A DNA stretch of 56,408 nt from an uncultured Lachnospiraceae bacterium (GCA_947063675.1 CAMSTM010000002.1:1-56408), one strand, 5' to 3'; shown: positions 43,500-53,233, counted from the stretch's first letter. Numbers and translations: made by a program. Notes: generated by a model from the letters alone, not told the origin.

Positions 43500-45215
43500 A
43501 TGAGAGAAAAAATTATAAACCCCATTTTGCGGGGATTTCATCCCGACCCCTCCATCGTACGGGTGGGGGAGGACTATTATCTTGCCACATCAACCTTCGA
43601 GTGGTGGCCCGGGGGGCGTCTGCACCACTCGAGGGATTTAAAAAACTGGGATTTGATAGAATATCCTTTAAACCGGATGAGCCAGCTTGACCTGCGGGGC
43701 GTGGGCGCTTCCCAGGGAGTGTGGGCGCCGGATTTATCTTACTGTGACGGAACCTTTTTTCTGGTTTATACGGTGGTAAAGGCATTTTACTGCAATATGT
43801 ATGATACCCACAATTATCTTGTGACGGCTTCCGATATTCACGGGCCCTGGTCGGAGCCTGTGGCTTTAAATAACTTTGGTTTTGACCCCTCTCTTTTCCA
43901 CGACGGGGACGGCAGAAAATACGTGGTCAGTATGGCAACCGACCACCGTGTTCCGAAGAAATATGCCGGACGGCTGGTTTTGCAGGAATACGACCCTGTA
44001 AAGAAGGAAATGACCGGACCGGTTCAGGATATTTATAAAGCGGATAAGATTTTCCTTGAAGGGCCTCATATCTTTAAGCATGGGAAATGGTATTATCTTT
44101 TTTCGGCCGACACAGGAACGGGAGAAGGCCACGGCCAGACCATCCAGCGCAGCGAAAACATTTGGGGGCCTTATGAGATGTACCGGGCCGATTTCATGGA
44201 GCGCGCCTCGGAGAGCGAGGCGTATTCCATCCTCACCAGCAGACACCATGAGGAGATTCTTCTGCAAAAAAGCGGCCACTGCGATTTGTTGGAAACGCCG
44301 GAGGGGGAATGGTACGCAGTGCATTTGTGCGGGCGGGCGTCAGAGGAGAGAAATCCTGCCGACGCGGCGCGCTTTCCGAACTGTCGCCGTTACATACTGG
44401 GCCGGGAAACCGCCGTTCAGAAAATGAAGTGGACGGAGGACGGGTGGCTGGTGATGGAATGCGGGGGGAATACGCCGCAGACGGAAGTGGAGATGCCAAA
44501 GCGGGGAGACGGGAAAGCACAGACAGAGAGTACAGAGGCGGTAGAAATGGTAGTCGGCTCCGACGGAGGGGCAAGGGAAACACAATTTGTGCGGGATGAT
44601 TTTAACGGGCCGAAGCTCCATCTGGATTACCAGTCCCTGCGGATTCCCATGGACGGCAATCATATTTCCCTGACAAAGAGGCCGGGGTATCTTCGCATGT
44701 ACGGCAGAAGCGGCCTTTCCTCCAAATTTTCCCAGACCCTGATTGCCCGGCGCATGACGGAATACGATATGGAAGCGTCGGCGTGCATGGAGTTTGAGCC
44801 TGAGGTTTTCAAGCAGATGGCCGGGCTTGTTCTGATGTACGATACGGACAATTATCTCTATCTTCATGTTTCCCATGACGAGGATGTGGGAAAGTGCGTC
44901 ACGCTTTTAAAGGCCGAAAATAAAAAGTATGAATACCTCACGGATTATCTTCCTCTTGAGCCTGGAAGAGAAGTTTATCTGAAATTAACAATTAACGGCA
45001 GTAAAGCACAGTTTTTTTATGGGTATCGGGAAGGAGAATGGGAAAAAGCGGGCGGGGCCGTAAACATTGGCTTTTTGTCCGATGAAGCCTGTGCGGAGGG
45101 ATGGTTTACCGGCACGATGATTGGAATCTGCTGTCAGGATTTGACCGGATTCGGGAAGTATGCGGATTTCGACTGGTTTGAAGTGGGGGCGGTACGGGAA
45201 AAAAGGGACGGCTGA
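43500..45215 (+). CDS. GH43 beta-xylosidase/arabinofuranosidase-like enzyme
   Basis: 571 residues. Propeller with catalytic Asp in FHPDPSIV, GVWAPDLSY and Glu in LEGPHIF; the STFEWWPGGRLHHSRDL segment is characteristic of the GH43 group that includes XynB-like xylosidases. A C-terminal beta-sandwich (after about residue 365) caps the active site in relatives. Extra Glu/Thr-rich linker near residue 340. No signal peptide. Directly downstream of the YesN regulator. Confidence 0.9.
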   Translation: MREKIINPILRGFHPDPSIVRVGEDYYLATSTFEWWPGGRLHHSRDLKNWDLIEYPLNRMSQLDLRGVGASQGVWAPDLSYCDGTFFLVYTVVKAFYCNMYDTHNYLVTASDIHGPWSEPVALNNFGFDPSLFHDGDGRKYVVSMATDHRVPKKYAGRLVLQEYDPVKKEMTGPVQDIYKADKIFLEGPHIFKHGKWYYLFSADTGTGEGHGQTIQRSENIWGPYEMYRADFMERASESEAYSILTSRHHEEILLQKSGHCDLLETPEGEWYAVHLCGRASEERNPADAARFPNCRRYILGRETAVQKMKWTEDGWLVMECGGNTPQTEVEMPKRGDGKAQTESTEAVEMVVGSDGGARETQFVRDDFNGPKLHLDYQSLRIPMDGNHISLTKRPGYLRMYGRSGLSSKFSQTLIARRMTEYDMEASACMEFEPEVFKQMAGLVLMYDTDNYLYLHVSHDEDVGKCVTLLKAENKKYEYLTDYLPLEPGREVYLKLTINGSKAQFFYGYREGEWEKAGGAVNIGFLSDEACAEGWFTGTMIGICCQDLTGFGKYADFDWFEVGAVREKRDG

Positions 45216-45388
45216 AAAGGAAGTTCTGGTTTTCAATAAGTATAGTATGTGGGTAAATGGTCAAAATTGCTAAGTTTTAAATATAAAGTAAAGAGAAAGC
45301 CGCCCGGCGATTTTGTATAATTAGCATAGTTAAAATTATAAAGTTTATGCCGCTGGTCCGGCATGACAGACGGAAAAGAGGGAAAACT

Positions 45389-47548
45389 ATGGCAAAAACA
45401 AAAGGCGGCTTCACCCTGCCGGGGGAAGCCGGATACGAGGCGCTTACGTTGAAAATGGCGGAAAAATGGGGAGCTGACGTAATTCGTGACAGCGACGGAA
45501 CAGAATTGTCGGAGGAAATTGTGCAGGCCGGATACGGAATTTATTCCACTATCTGTATCATCAGGGAGCACAACGAATGGGCGAAAAACCATCCGGGGAA
45601 CTTACAGCAGTCCTTTTTAATGACCGCGCCGGTGACGGCAAACGACGAGGTAGTGTCCGTTCATCTGATGGAAGGATTTTTTGACGGACAGTTCGTTGTC
45701 AATGACAGCGAGGAATCCTTACGTTACTGGGAGGTTTATGACAGGACCACGGAAGAAAAGCTCCCGAACGGACAGTGGTGCTTTGAAAAGGAAGCCGGCA
45801 ACGTGGTAATCCAAAAGGCCGTTCCTTTTCATAATTATACGGTAAGCTTTCTGGCATACCGCGTGTGGGAAGAAATTTCCATGTACAATCACGTGACAAA
45901 TAACTGGGACAAGGAACATTTAGTGCCCATTGACCCCAGAAAAAAGGAAGCCAGGGATTATCTTTACGAGTGGCTGGAAAACTGGTGCAAGACCCATCCC
46001 GACACAACGGTGGTGCGTTTTACATCCCTGTTTTACAACTTTGTCTGGATTTGGGGCAGCAGGGAGGAAAACAGGAATCTTTATACGGATTGGGGTTCCT
46101 ATGACTTCACTGTAAGTCCGCTTGCTTTGGAGGAATTTGAAAAGGCGTACGGCTATGCACTTTGCGCCGAGGATTTCATCAATCAGGGAAAGCTTCATGT
46201 GACCCATATGCCGGCAGGCAAAAAGCAGAGGGATTATATGGCCTTTACCAACCGTTTCGTGGTGGATTTTGGAAAAGAACTGGTGGAACTGGTACACCGT
46301 TACGGCAAGAAAGCCTATGTATTTTATGACGATAGCTGGGTAGGCGTGGAGCCTTACAGCGAACTTTTCCCCGAGTTTGGATTTGACGGGCTGATTAAAT
46401 GCGTGTTTTCGGGATACGAGGCGCGTCTTTGCGCCGGGGCAAAGGTGGAGACCCACGAGCTGCGCCTGCATCCCTACCTGTTCCCGGTTGGACTTGGCGG
46501 AGCGCCTACTTTTTCGGAGGGTGGCAATCCGGTTCTGGACGCAAAAAAATACTGGGTAAGTATCCGCCGGGCGCTCCTTCGCCAGCCGGTGGACAGAATC
46601 GGCCTTGGCGGTTATCTGCATCTGACAGAGCCTTACCCTGATTTCTGCGACTACATAGAGCAGGTGGCGGACGAGTTCAGAACCATAAAGGAAATGCACG
46701 GGGACGGCGGCGTTTACACCATACCCTGTAAGGTGGCGGTTCTCCACAGTTGGGGAAGTCTCCGCTCCTGGACCCTTTCGGGACATTTCCACGAAACCTA
46801 CATGCATGACCTGATTCATATAAACGAAGCCCTCTCGGGACTTCCGGTGGAAGTTTCCTTTATCAGCTTTGAGGACGTAAAGGCCGGAGCGTTAAAAGAC
46901 GCAGACGTTGTCATCAATGCCGGCCGGGCCGGAACTGCCTGGAGCGGCGGCGACGCGTGGAAAGACGCGGAGCTTGTAAGCCGCATTCAGGAATGGGTGT
47001 ATAAAGGAGGCGTATTCCTTGGCGTTGGCGAGCCCTCGGCGGCGGAAGGCTATCAGGATTATTTCCGCATGGCACAGGTTCTGGGAATCGACGAGGATAC
47101 CGGTGCAAGAGTATGCCACGGAAGATGGCAGTATACCATAGACGAGGAGACCAAAAAGCTTTTGATGCCGGAAGGCGCGGACGTACCGGAGAGGCCGTAT
47201 CTTATGCTGACGGATGGAAAAGCCCGCGTCCTGGCGGAAAAGAACAAAATTCCCACGGCCGTTATCAATGACTTTGGAAAAGGAAAAGGAATTTATCTTA
47301 GCGGATTTTCCTTAAGCAACGCCAACGCCCGGATGCTCCTTAATCTGATGCTCTACGGTATGGGACTGCCCCTTAGCCAGAATTATCTCACGGACAACCC
47401 GGACGCGGAATGCGCTTATTATCCGGGAACCGGAAAACTGGTGGTAATCAACAACAGCGACAGACAGGTGCGGACAAAGGTGCAGACAGAAAAAGGCGTG
47501 CGGGAATTTACGCTGGCGGCGTTTGAGACGGTGATTGAGGAGATGTAA
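45389..47548 (+). CDS. GH112 galactosyl phosphorylase
   Basis: 719 residues from the ATG at 45389 (GAGGG six bases upstream); the frame open from 45347 lacks a site. Barrel with the general acid in VFYDDSWVG, then HELRLHPYLFPVGLGGAP and LGGYLHLTEPYPDF. Members phosphorolyse beta-galactosides: lacto-N-biose/galacto-N-biose or beta-1,4-galactosyl-L-rhamnose, giving galactose 1-phosphate without spending ATP. The pectic neighbours slightly favour galactosyl-rhamnose, but host glycans are equally possible. Confidence 0.9.
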   Translation: MAKTKGGFTLPGEAGYEALTLKMAEKWGADVIRDSDGTELSEEIVQAGYGIYSTICIIREHNEWAKNHPGNLQQSFLMTAPVTANDEVVSVHLMEGFFDGQFVVNDSEESLRYWEVYDRTTEEKLPNGQWCFEKEAGNVVIQKAVPFHNYTVSFLAYRVWEEISMYNHVTNNWDKEHLVPIDPRKKEARDYLYEWLENWCKTHPDTTVVRFTSLFYNFVWIWGSREENRNLYTDWGSYDFTVSPLALEEFEKAYGYALCAEDFINQGKLHVTHMPAGKKQRDYMAFTNRFVVDFGKELVELVHRYGKKAYVFYDDSWVGVEPYSELFPEFGFDGLIKCVFSGYEARLCAGAKVETHELRLHPYLFPVGLGGAPTFSEGGNPVLDAKKYWVSIRRALLRQPVDRIGLGGYLHLTEPYPDFCDYIEQVADEFRTIKEMHGDGGVYTIPCKVAVLHSWGSLRSWTLSGHFHETYMHDLIHINEALSGLPVEVSFISFEDVKAGALKDADVVINAGRAGTAWSGGDAWKDAELVSRIQEWVYKGGVFLGVGEPSAAEGYQDYFRMAQVLGIDEDTGARVCHGRWQYTIDEETKKLLMPEGADVPERPYLMLTDGKARVLAEKNKIPTAVINDFGKGKGIYLSGFSLSNANARMLLNLMLYGMGLPLSQNYLTDNPDAECAYYPGTGKLVVINNSDRQVRTKVQTEKGVREFTLAAFETVIEEM

Positions 47549-47563
47549 AAATTAAATGAACAT

Positions 47564-48514
47564 TTAAATTTCCTTCGGCGGAGTCATCCATCCGGTACAT
47601 TTCAAAATAGACCTGTTGCGGATAAAGGACATCTGCTTCCGGTATTGCAGCGGAGTTACCCCCTCGATATCCAGAAATTGCCGGTTAAAGCTGGAAACGG
47701 AACGGTAGCCTACTTCCTCTGAGATGGCAAGAACCGGCTGCTCCGTGGTGCGCAAAAGGACAGTGGCTCTTGCAATCCGGGTGCGGTTTAAATATTCTAA
47801 AGCGCCATAGCCCATAATGGCGTGAAAGGTTCTTCGAAAGTGGGTAGGGCTCATATGGCACAGAGGAGCAAGATTTTCTATAGGAAAATCTGACATATAG
47901 TTTTTTCGGATATATTGAAGGGCAGGGGAAATGGCCAGAGAATTTTCATGTAACTGAATGTTTCCCTGGCCCTCTTTTTCCGCGTTGGAATAAAGGCTAA
48001 TCAGCTTCATCATAAGGGAAAGCAGAAGCCCCCTTACGCTGAAAGCAAAATTCATTTCTTTTCGTTCCATTTCATTCATAACGGATGTTACCAGCGTATA
48101 TATTTCGGGATAAGCCTTTCCGGGAAAAATGGCGCTGCAGCTTCGCAGAAGCTTTTGAAGTATTTCCAGATTAGAGACGGCCTCTAAAGGAAAGTACGGA
48201 TAAAACAGCTCCTCCACATTTACAAAAATGTAAGACCATTTGCTGGAGGCGCCGGGAGAGGAGTAAGTGGTATGGGGGATATCGCTGCCTACAATGGTCA
48301 CGTCTCCGGCGGAAAAGGGGCAGGAAACCCCTGAAAATTCCATGGTGCCGCTGTCGGATTCGCAAAGGCCGATTTCCAGACAATTGTGAAAATGAAGGGC
48401 GCCTGACGGCACGTCGGAAATATGCCACTCATCCCCCCGAAGGAGAATAACGGGGAAATAGGCGGGCAGAAGATAATTACGGTATTCTATTGTCTGGCGT
48501 TTGGGTCTGGACAA
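47564..48514 (-). CDS. AraC-family regulator with cupin sensor domain
   Basis: 316 residues from a TTG start at 48514, with GGAGG seven bases upstream. N-terminal cupin (LHFHNCLEIGLC, GDVTIVG) and C-terminal two-HTH domain (LAPLCHMSPTHFRRTF, EEVGYRSVSSFNRQF). Convergent with GH112 and divergent from the MGMT-like gene. Sugar-sensing activator is the likely role. Confidence 0.9.
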   Translation of the reverse strand: MSRPKRQTIEYRNYLLPAYFPVILLRGDEWHISDVPSGALHFHNCLEIGLCESDSGTMEFSGVSCPFSAGDVTIVGSDIPHTTYSSPGASSKWSYIFVNVEELFYPYFPLEAVSNLEILQKLLRSCSAIFPGKAYPEIYTLVTSVMNEMERKEMNFAFSVRGLLLSLMMKLISLYSNAEKEGQGNIQLHENSLAISPALQYIRKNYMSDFPIENLAPLCHMSPTHFRRTFHAIMGYGALEYLNRTRIARATVLLRTTEQPVLAISEEVGYRSVSSFNRQFLDIEGVTPLQYRKQMSFIRNRSILKCTGWMTPPKEI

Positions 48515-48668
48515 AAAGGAACCTCCCTGACGATATCATTTGTTTTCGGTTCTGCGGGCATAGAGTCGGGCGTGCATGCCGTTATATTCTCCGCAAACTG
48601 CACAAAAACTGTTACATTCAGCTTATCATGGTTTTTTGCTTGTAACAACTGCAAATATTCCGTATTAC

Positions 48669-48697
48669 TTGCCTTTCGGCAGATATCTTTCTATAAT
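48669..48697 (+). promoter_or_regulatory. Promoter of the MGMT-like gene
   Basis: TTGCCT (48669-48674), 17-base spacer, TATAAT (48692-48697), 35 bases before the start codon. Confidence 0.6.
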
Positions 48698-48731
48698 GAA
48701 AATACAAAAAGGCAGGGACAGGAGAATCAAA

Positions 48732-49040
48732 ATGGCGGAAGTTCTGACAGAAGACCTGATTTATGAAATATTGTCGGTGGTGGAGGAAATACCCGAGGGA
48801 AAGGCTGCGTCCTACGGGCAGATTGCCCGCCTGATTGGCCGGGACAAAAACGCAAGGCTTGTGGGAAAGGTTCTTAGCATGGCGGAGTACTACGGCAAGT
48901 ATCCCTGCCACCGTGTGGTGAACCATGCGGGAAGGCTGGCTCCCCATTTTCCGGAGCAGAAACGTCTTCTGGAAGAGGAGAATGTGAAATTTAAGGACGG
49001 GAATCATGTGGATATGAAAGCGTGCGGGTGGGAGTGTTAG
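48732..49040 (+). CDS. MGMT-family DNA alkyltransferase-like protein (DNA-binding domain only)
   Basis: 102 residues from the ATG at 48732 (AGGAG seven bases upstream); longer frame upstream has no site. Only the C-terminal DNA-binding/active-site domain of MGMT is present: YGQIARLIG and PCHRVV with the reactive Cys59. Alkyltransferase-like (ATL) proteins of this size usually carry Trp there, so retention of Cys suggests catalysis is possible. Short for a full Ogt. Confidence 0.85.
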   Translation: MAEVLTEDLIYEILSVVEEIPEGKAASYGQIARLIGRDKNARLVGKVLSMAEYYGKYPCHRVVNHAGRLAPHFPEQKRLLEEENVKFKDGNHVDMKACGWEC

Positions 49041-49166
49041 GGACATTGCTGCCTGCAGGATTTGAAGAACTGCTGTATGTTGTTGTAAATTCAGATTTAT
49101 ATGGAATTGGAAGGACAGAACAGGGGTGCCTGACAAACAAAAAACTTTTCATCAGGGGGAGAAAAA

Positions 49167-50405
49167 ATGACAAAAGAAATGCAGAATTTACTTGATAAAG
49201 ACTGCCGCCTCATAGGCGATGCAGAGGCACAAAAGGTCTACAGGAACTGCTTTGGCTGCACCTGGGATACGACCCTTCAGAGGAATGAGAGCGGAACCTC
49301 CTTTTGCATAACAGGTGATATTGAGGCCATGTGGCTGCGGGACAGCTCCATGCAGGTGCTTCCTTATCTGCGGGCGCTTGCCGATGAGGAGGTAAACGCC
49401 GCCATAAAGGGGCTGATTTGGAAGCAGGCGGAATTGATTCTGACAGACCCTTATGCCAATGCCTTTAACAGGAACGGAGATTACGCCTGTTTTCGCAGGG
49501 ACAAAACGGAAATGGGGCCTTACATATGGGAGAGAAAGTATGAGGTGGATTCCCTGGCTTTTCCTCTTTTTCTTCTGGAGGAATATTGCAGGCGGGCGAA
49601 GGATGCTGTAATTACAGATAAGGTAAAAGAGGCAGTCCGCACCGTGATTCATGTTTGGAAGACAGAGCAACGCCACGAGAACTCGCCTTACCGGTTTGAG
49701 AGGGACAGCGAGCTTGCCACGGAAACCTTAGGCAATGAGGGAAAAGGCTCTCCGGTGGGATATACCGGAATGACATGGTCGGGATTTCGCCCCAGCGACG
49801 ATGCCTGCACTTACCATTACCTGATTCCCGCGAACATGCTGGCGGCAGTGGTTTTAAAAGGTCTGCGCAGCCTGTCTCTGGAAAAGGAAATTGTGGAAGA
49901 AGCGGAAGGGCTGGCGGAGCAGATAGAAGCGGGCATCTATAAATGGGGCGTGGTCAGACACCCGGAATTTGGAGAAATCTTTGCCTACGAGGTGGACGGG
50001 CTTGGAAATTACCTCCTGATGGACGACGCCAATCTGCCCAGCCTTCTGGGCGCGCCCTGGTTTGGGTTCTGCGAAACGAATTCTCCCGTTTATCAAAATA
50101 CCAGAAGATTTCTTTTGAGCAGGTTTAACCCGTTTTATTATGAAGGAAAATGGGCGAAAGGAATCGGGAGCCCGCACACGCCGGAAGGATATGTGTGGCA
50201 TATTGCGCTGGCGGTACAGGGACTGACCGCAGATTCTGTGGAGGAAAAGAGAGAGATTTTAAATACTTTAATAAATACCACGGCGGGAACATACCATATG
50301 CACGAAGGTTTTCACCCGGACAGGCCGGCGGAATTCACCCGCCCATGGTTCGCATGGGCGGATTCCATGTTCTGCCTGCTGGCGGCAGAAGTTTACGGCT
50401 TGTAA
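49167..50405 (+). CDS. GH125 exo-alpha-1,6-mannosidase
   Basis: 412 residues. FCITGDIEAMWLRDSSMQV, NRNGDYACFRRDKTE and MTWSGFRPSDDACTYHYLIPANM are strongly conserved in GH125 (metal-independent inverting alpha-mannosidases). The catalytic Asp lies in RPSDDA and the likely base Glu in MHEGFHPD. Acts on alpha-1,6-linked mannose from N-glycans or yeast mannan. Cytoplasmic. Convergent with the DUF2804/MFS operon. Confidence 0.93.
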   Translation: MTKEMQNLLDKDCRLIGDAEAQKVYRNCFGCTWDTTLQRNESGTSFCITGDIEAMWLRDSSMQVLPYLRALADEEVNAAIKGLIWKQAELILTDPYANAFNRNGDYACFRRDKTEMGPYIWERKYEVDSLAFPLFLLEEYCRRAKDAVITDKVKEAVRTVIHVWKTEQRHENSPYRFERDSELATETLGNEGKGSPVGYTGMTWSGFRPSDDACTYHYLIPANMLAAVVLKGLRSLSLEKEIVEEAEGLAEQIEAGIYKWGVVRHPEFGEIFAYEVDGLGNYLLMDDANLPSLLGAPWFGFCETNSPVYQNTRRFLLSRFNPFYYEGKWAKGIGSPHTPEGYVWHIALAVQGLTADSVEEKREILNTLINTTAGTYHMHEGFHPDRPAEFTRPWFAWADSMFCLLAAEVYGL

Positions 50406-50408
50406 CTT

Positions 50409-51437
50409 TTACCAGTTGTTTACCGCGTGCTCCGCAAAGGAAATCACGTTCTTTACATTAAGGCTGGTGCCGTCGTCCAAAACGGCGGTGCCGGAAAAGC
50501 TTCCGAACATCTGATGGCAATGGTTATCCACCCATAGAAGCTTTATTTTTGTCTCCCTGTCGTAAACGGGAGTCAGCCACAAATCAAGCCGTCCCTCATC
50601 GTCAGTGAAGTGCCAGGGTTCCATATAATCATTTCCAAGGGTAAAAGTAACCTTTCCCAGCTTATGGGATTTCCCATTGTAAAAAAGCATGTTTTCGCTG
50701 GCGATATCTGTGTTTCCGAAGCCGCACCCCAGATTAAAGCCGAACATTTCCCCGTCAAGATAACCGCTTCCGTTGCTCCAATACCACTCGTTATGGAAAG
50801 GCCAGACCCCTCTGCCCCAATCAAGAATACCGAAGGAATCCTTTTTGTCGAATTTCCACTCATGCTTTGGCGTGCGGACAAAGCCCTCGGCGGTCATACA
50901 GTTGATTTTGTGGTTGTAGTAAAACGCCTGTTCATATTCGTCAAAAGGCAGATTGATTACCAGTGAATCAGGATTCTGCCGTTCAAGATAAATGACAGCT
51001 TCCAGCCCGCGCCAGCGGCAGGTCAGCGTGCGCCTTCCCGCGGTGACGTCAAAGCTCATAAAGACGCCGGCCTTTTTATCCACATTTGGAAAGCCCGGAC
51101 GGGGATAGGTCAGGGTGTGGGGCTTTTCCGCATTCTCCGGCATATGGAAAGAGCCGAAAGGGAGGGGAATCGTCTGGCAGAGGTCAAAATATTTTTTCCC
51201 TTTCTGAAAATCAAACAGCATCAGGCTTACCTGCCCGGCGTAACCGGCGTGGCCGATGGTGAGCTGCAGGCAGAGATGGTCGTTGGAAATCTGATAAAAA
51301 TCCCACTCCTTTACCCGCCATGGCGGAGCCTTAATGGCGCTGCGGTGATAGATAAGCGTGCTTTTCCTTGAAAAGCCGGGAAAGGGGCGGCCTTTTTTGT
51401 CCAGAACCGGCCCGCTTTGTAAAAGTTCTCGTTCCAT
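50409..51437 (-). CDS. DUF2804 domain protein
   Basis: 342 residues from the ATG at 51437 (GGAGG six bases upstream). AIKAPPWRVKEWDFYQI, GHAGYAGQ and FNLGCGFGN resemble DUF2804 proteins, which have a beta-sandwich, lipocalin-like fold and unknown role. Immediately downstream of the MFS gene (29-base gap), probably co-transcribed, so perhaps acts on or with its substrate. Confidence 0.8.
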   Translation of the reverse strand: MERELLQSGPVLDKKGRPFPGFSRKSTLIYHRSAIKAPPWRVKEWDFYQISNDHLCLQLTIGHAGYAGQVSLMLFDFQKGKKYFDLCQTIPLPFGSFHMPENAEKPHTLTYPRPGFPNVDKKAGVFMSFDVTAGRRTLTCRWRGLEAVIYLERQNPDSLVINLPFDEYEQAFYYNHKINCMTAEGFVRTPKHEWKFDKKDSFGILDWGRGVWPFHNEWYWSNGSGYLDGEMFGFNLGCGFGNTDIASENMLFYNGKSHKLGKVTFTLGNDYMEPWHFTDDEGRLDLWLTPVYDRETKIKLLWVDNHCHQMFGSFSGTAVLDDGTSLNVKNVISFAEHAVNNW

Positions 51438-51466
51438 GGTGCACCTCCTATTCCAGTTCCGCTGCG

Positions 51467-52744
51467 TTATATCCGGTTGCGTTTCCGGCATAATTTTGCG
51501 GCGGCATTTAAGGGTATCAGTGTAAATAAGGTTAAAATTGCGGAGATGAGAAACAGGCTGGGCGCGGGAACCATTCCCGATGCACCGTTAATTTCCGCTT
51601 CGATTCCGAGATGATTAATGATGGGTGTTGCTATGGCAGGCCCTACAATCATCGGGATACATACAAAGAAAATCTGTTTAACGCCTTCAAACTGTCCCCG
51701 CTGCTCCTCGGGATACAGGTTTTTCATCCATGCGGTCAGGGACTGGAGCACCAGAATATAACCGATTCCCGCGCCGAACACGCCGATTAGGAGTACCGGC
51801 AGCTTCTGGGAAATACTTACCAGAACCAGCCCTGTGGTGTTGCAGATTAAGGCGCCAAAGATAACTGCCGCCATCTTTCCCCTGTCAATGAATTTGGCGG
51901 CGGGAATCGTCAAAAGGGCGGCGGTTAAGAGGCCGACGCCTTGGATAACACCTGTCATTCCATAGTCATAGCCAAGGTAGTTGACAAAATAAATGGTAAT
52001 GTAAGGGAAGTAAACGTTAAAACCGATGAAATACACCGTCATAACCACGAATACCCAGAAAAGCTCCTGATTCTCGCGAATAGTATTCCAGTTAAACACC
52101 GACAGAAACTGGTGCCGGAATCCTTTTTCATCCCGTTTGGGGACAAGGGCAGGGGAATCCTGCAGGGTAAAAAGGGCAAGAAAACCCATCATTGCCACGA
52201 TGGCTCCCATAAGGCCGAAAAAGGCAAAAAAGTCCAGCTTTTCAATTAAAAAGCCCGATACCACCGCCCCGAAAATCGTTGCAAAAACAGGCATGACGGC
52301 CAGTACGCCGCCCAGCTTTCCGCGGTTGTGTTCGTTGGAAATATCGGTGGTCCAGGGAGAAAAACCGCCGTCGTTTCCCAGAGAGCCGAAAAAGCTCATC
52401 ACGGCGTCCGCCAGCACCACCGCTGCGGCGGCAATGAAAAGGGGATTCTTGGGAATCATTTCCGTTGCACCGAAAAGGAAGGTAAACACTCCCCAGAAAA
52501 TATACCCCACGCAGATAAAAGGCTTTCTTTTTCCGATGCGGTCGCCCCATGTTCCCACCAGAAAGGTGCAGAAGGTGGATACCACGGCGCTGACACCCAC
52601 CATCCAGGAAACGATGGCCGGTTCGGGGGCGATTTTGTCATATACAAAGTTGTTGAACCAGGAATTTTCAATATTCCAGCAGATTTGACCTGCCATTCCC
52701 AGTATCCAGATTAAAATCCAGTTTTTACGGCTGATGTTGTTCAT
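51467..52744 (-). CDS. MFS transporter
   Basis: 425 residues with twelve predicted membrane segments. GTWGDRIGKRKPF is the loop 2-3 MFS signature and a second copy region has AKFIDRGK. An FGSLGNDGGFSPWTTDIS segment suggests a sugar or glycoside carrier. First gene of a two-gene operon with DUF2804. Substrate unknown. Confidence 0.88.
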   Translation of the reverse strand: MNNISRKNWILIWILGMAGQICWNIENSWFNNFVYDKIAPEPAIVSWMVGVSAVVSTFCTFLVGTWGDRIGKRKPFICVGYIFWGVFTFLFGATEMIPKNPLFIAAAAVVLADAVMSFFGSLGNDGGFSPWTTDISNEHNRGKLGGVLAVMPVFATIFGAVVSGFLIEKLDFFAFFGLMGAIVAMMGFLALFTLQDSPALVPKRDEKGFRHQFLSVFNWNTIRENQELFWVFVVMTVYFIGFNVYFPYITIYFVNYLGYDYGMTGVIQGVGLLTAALLTIPAAKFIDRGKMAAVIFGALICNTTGLVLVSISQKLPVLLIGVFGAGIGYILVLQSLTAWMKNLYPEEQRGQFEGVKQIFFVCIPMIVGPAIATPIINHLGIEAEINGASGMVPAPSLFLISAILTLFTLIPLNAAAKLCRKRNRI

Positions 52745-52848
52745 AAGTAAGCTCCTTTTCTGCTTTCCATCATATCATACAAAGCGGAGAAACGGGAAAT
52801 TTTTCTGTAAAAAAAGCTTATTTTATAAAAGGCTTTGAAGAATCCGCA

Positions 52849-52878
52849 TTGACAACCCGCCGCCCGGTAAGTTAATAT
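52849..52878 (+). promoter_or_regulatory. Near-consensus promoter for the small NHLP-like gene
   Basis: A perfect TTGACA (52849-52854), 18-base spacer, and TAATAT (52873-52878), 29 bases before the start codon. Expression is probably high. Confidence 0.7.
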
Positions 52879-52906
52879 CAAATAAAAAAAGAAAAGGAGC
52901 ATGGAA

Positions 52907-53125
52907 ATGGACATAAAAGAACAGATTAAAAAGGTTGTTGACAAAATTTCCAGGGATAAGGATTTTCAGGAGCAGTTCCAGAAGGACCCGGTAAAGGCAT
53001 TAGAGGGTGTGCTCGGCGTGGATTTGCCGGACGACGTTATTAATCAGGTGGTTGCCGGCGTTAAGACAAAGCTCACGGCTGACAAGGCGGCAGGAGCGGT
53101 GGACGCTATAAAGAAGCTGTTTTAA
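52907..53125 (+). CDS. Small helical protein resembling the NHLP RiPP leader
   Basis: About 72 residues. ATG at 52907 is correctly spaced from AAGGAG; the ATG at 52901 is too close. The middle has DKDFQEQF, DPVKALEGVLGVDLPDDVINQVV, close to the D-x-x-F-x-x-x-L-x-x-DP-x-x-AL-x-x-x-LGV-x-LP pattern of nitrile-hydratase-like leader peptides. The C-terminal part (TADKAAGAVDAIKKLF) is helical, with no Cys and no Ser/Thr-rich core, so it is a leader-like protein without an obvious product segment. Similar proteins are widespread in gut Clostridia. Role unknown. Confidence 0.8.
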   Translation: MDIKEQIKKVVDKISRDKDFQEQFQKDPVKALEGVLGVDLPDDVINQVVAGVKTKLTADKAAGAVDAIKKLF

Positions 53126-53225
53126 TAAAAGTATGACAGGAAAATGAGTATAGAATTTTCCGTTACATAAATAAATCATTTTGTTCCATAACGACCCAGA
53201 TGCTATGAGGTTCCCTCTTTTATCA

Positions 53226-53233
53226 GCCGATAT
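53226..53233 (+). promoter_or_regulatory. GCCGATAT element, sigma-28-like -10
   Basis: GCCGATAT matches the SigD/FliA -10. A -35 TAAA is not clear at the usual distance (TATGAGG is present). An ACCGATAT at 54994-55001 precedes the LytTR gene. Confidence 0.3.

Noticed and set aside
45920-46819. Minus-strand 299-codon frame
   Set aside because: Antisense shadow of the GH112 gene; long only because GC-rich codons rarely make stops on the opposite strand.
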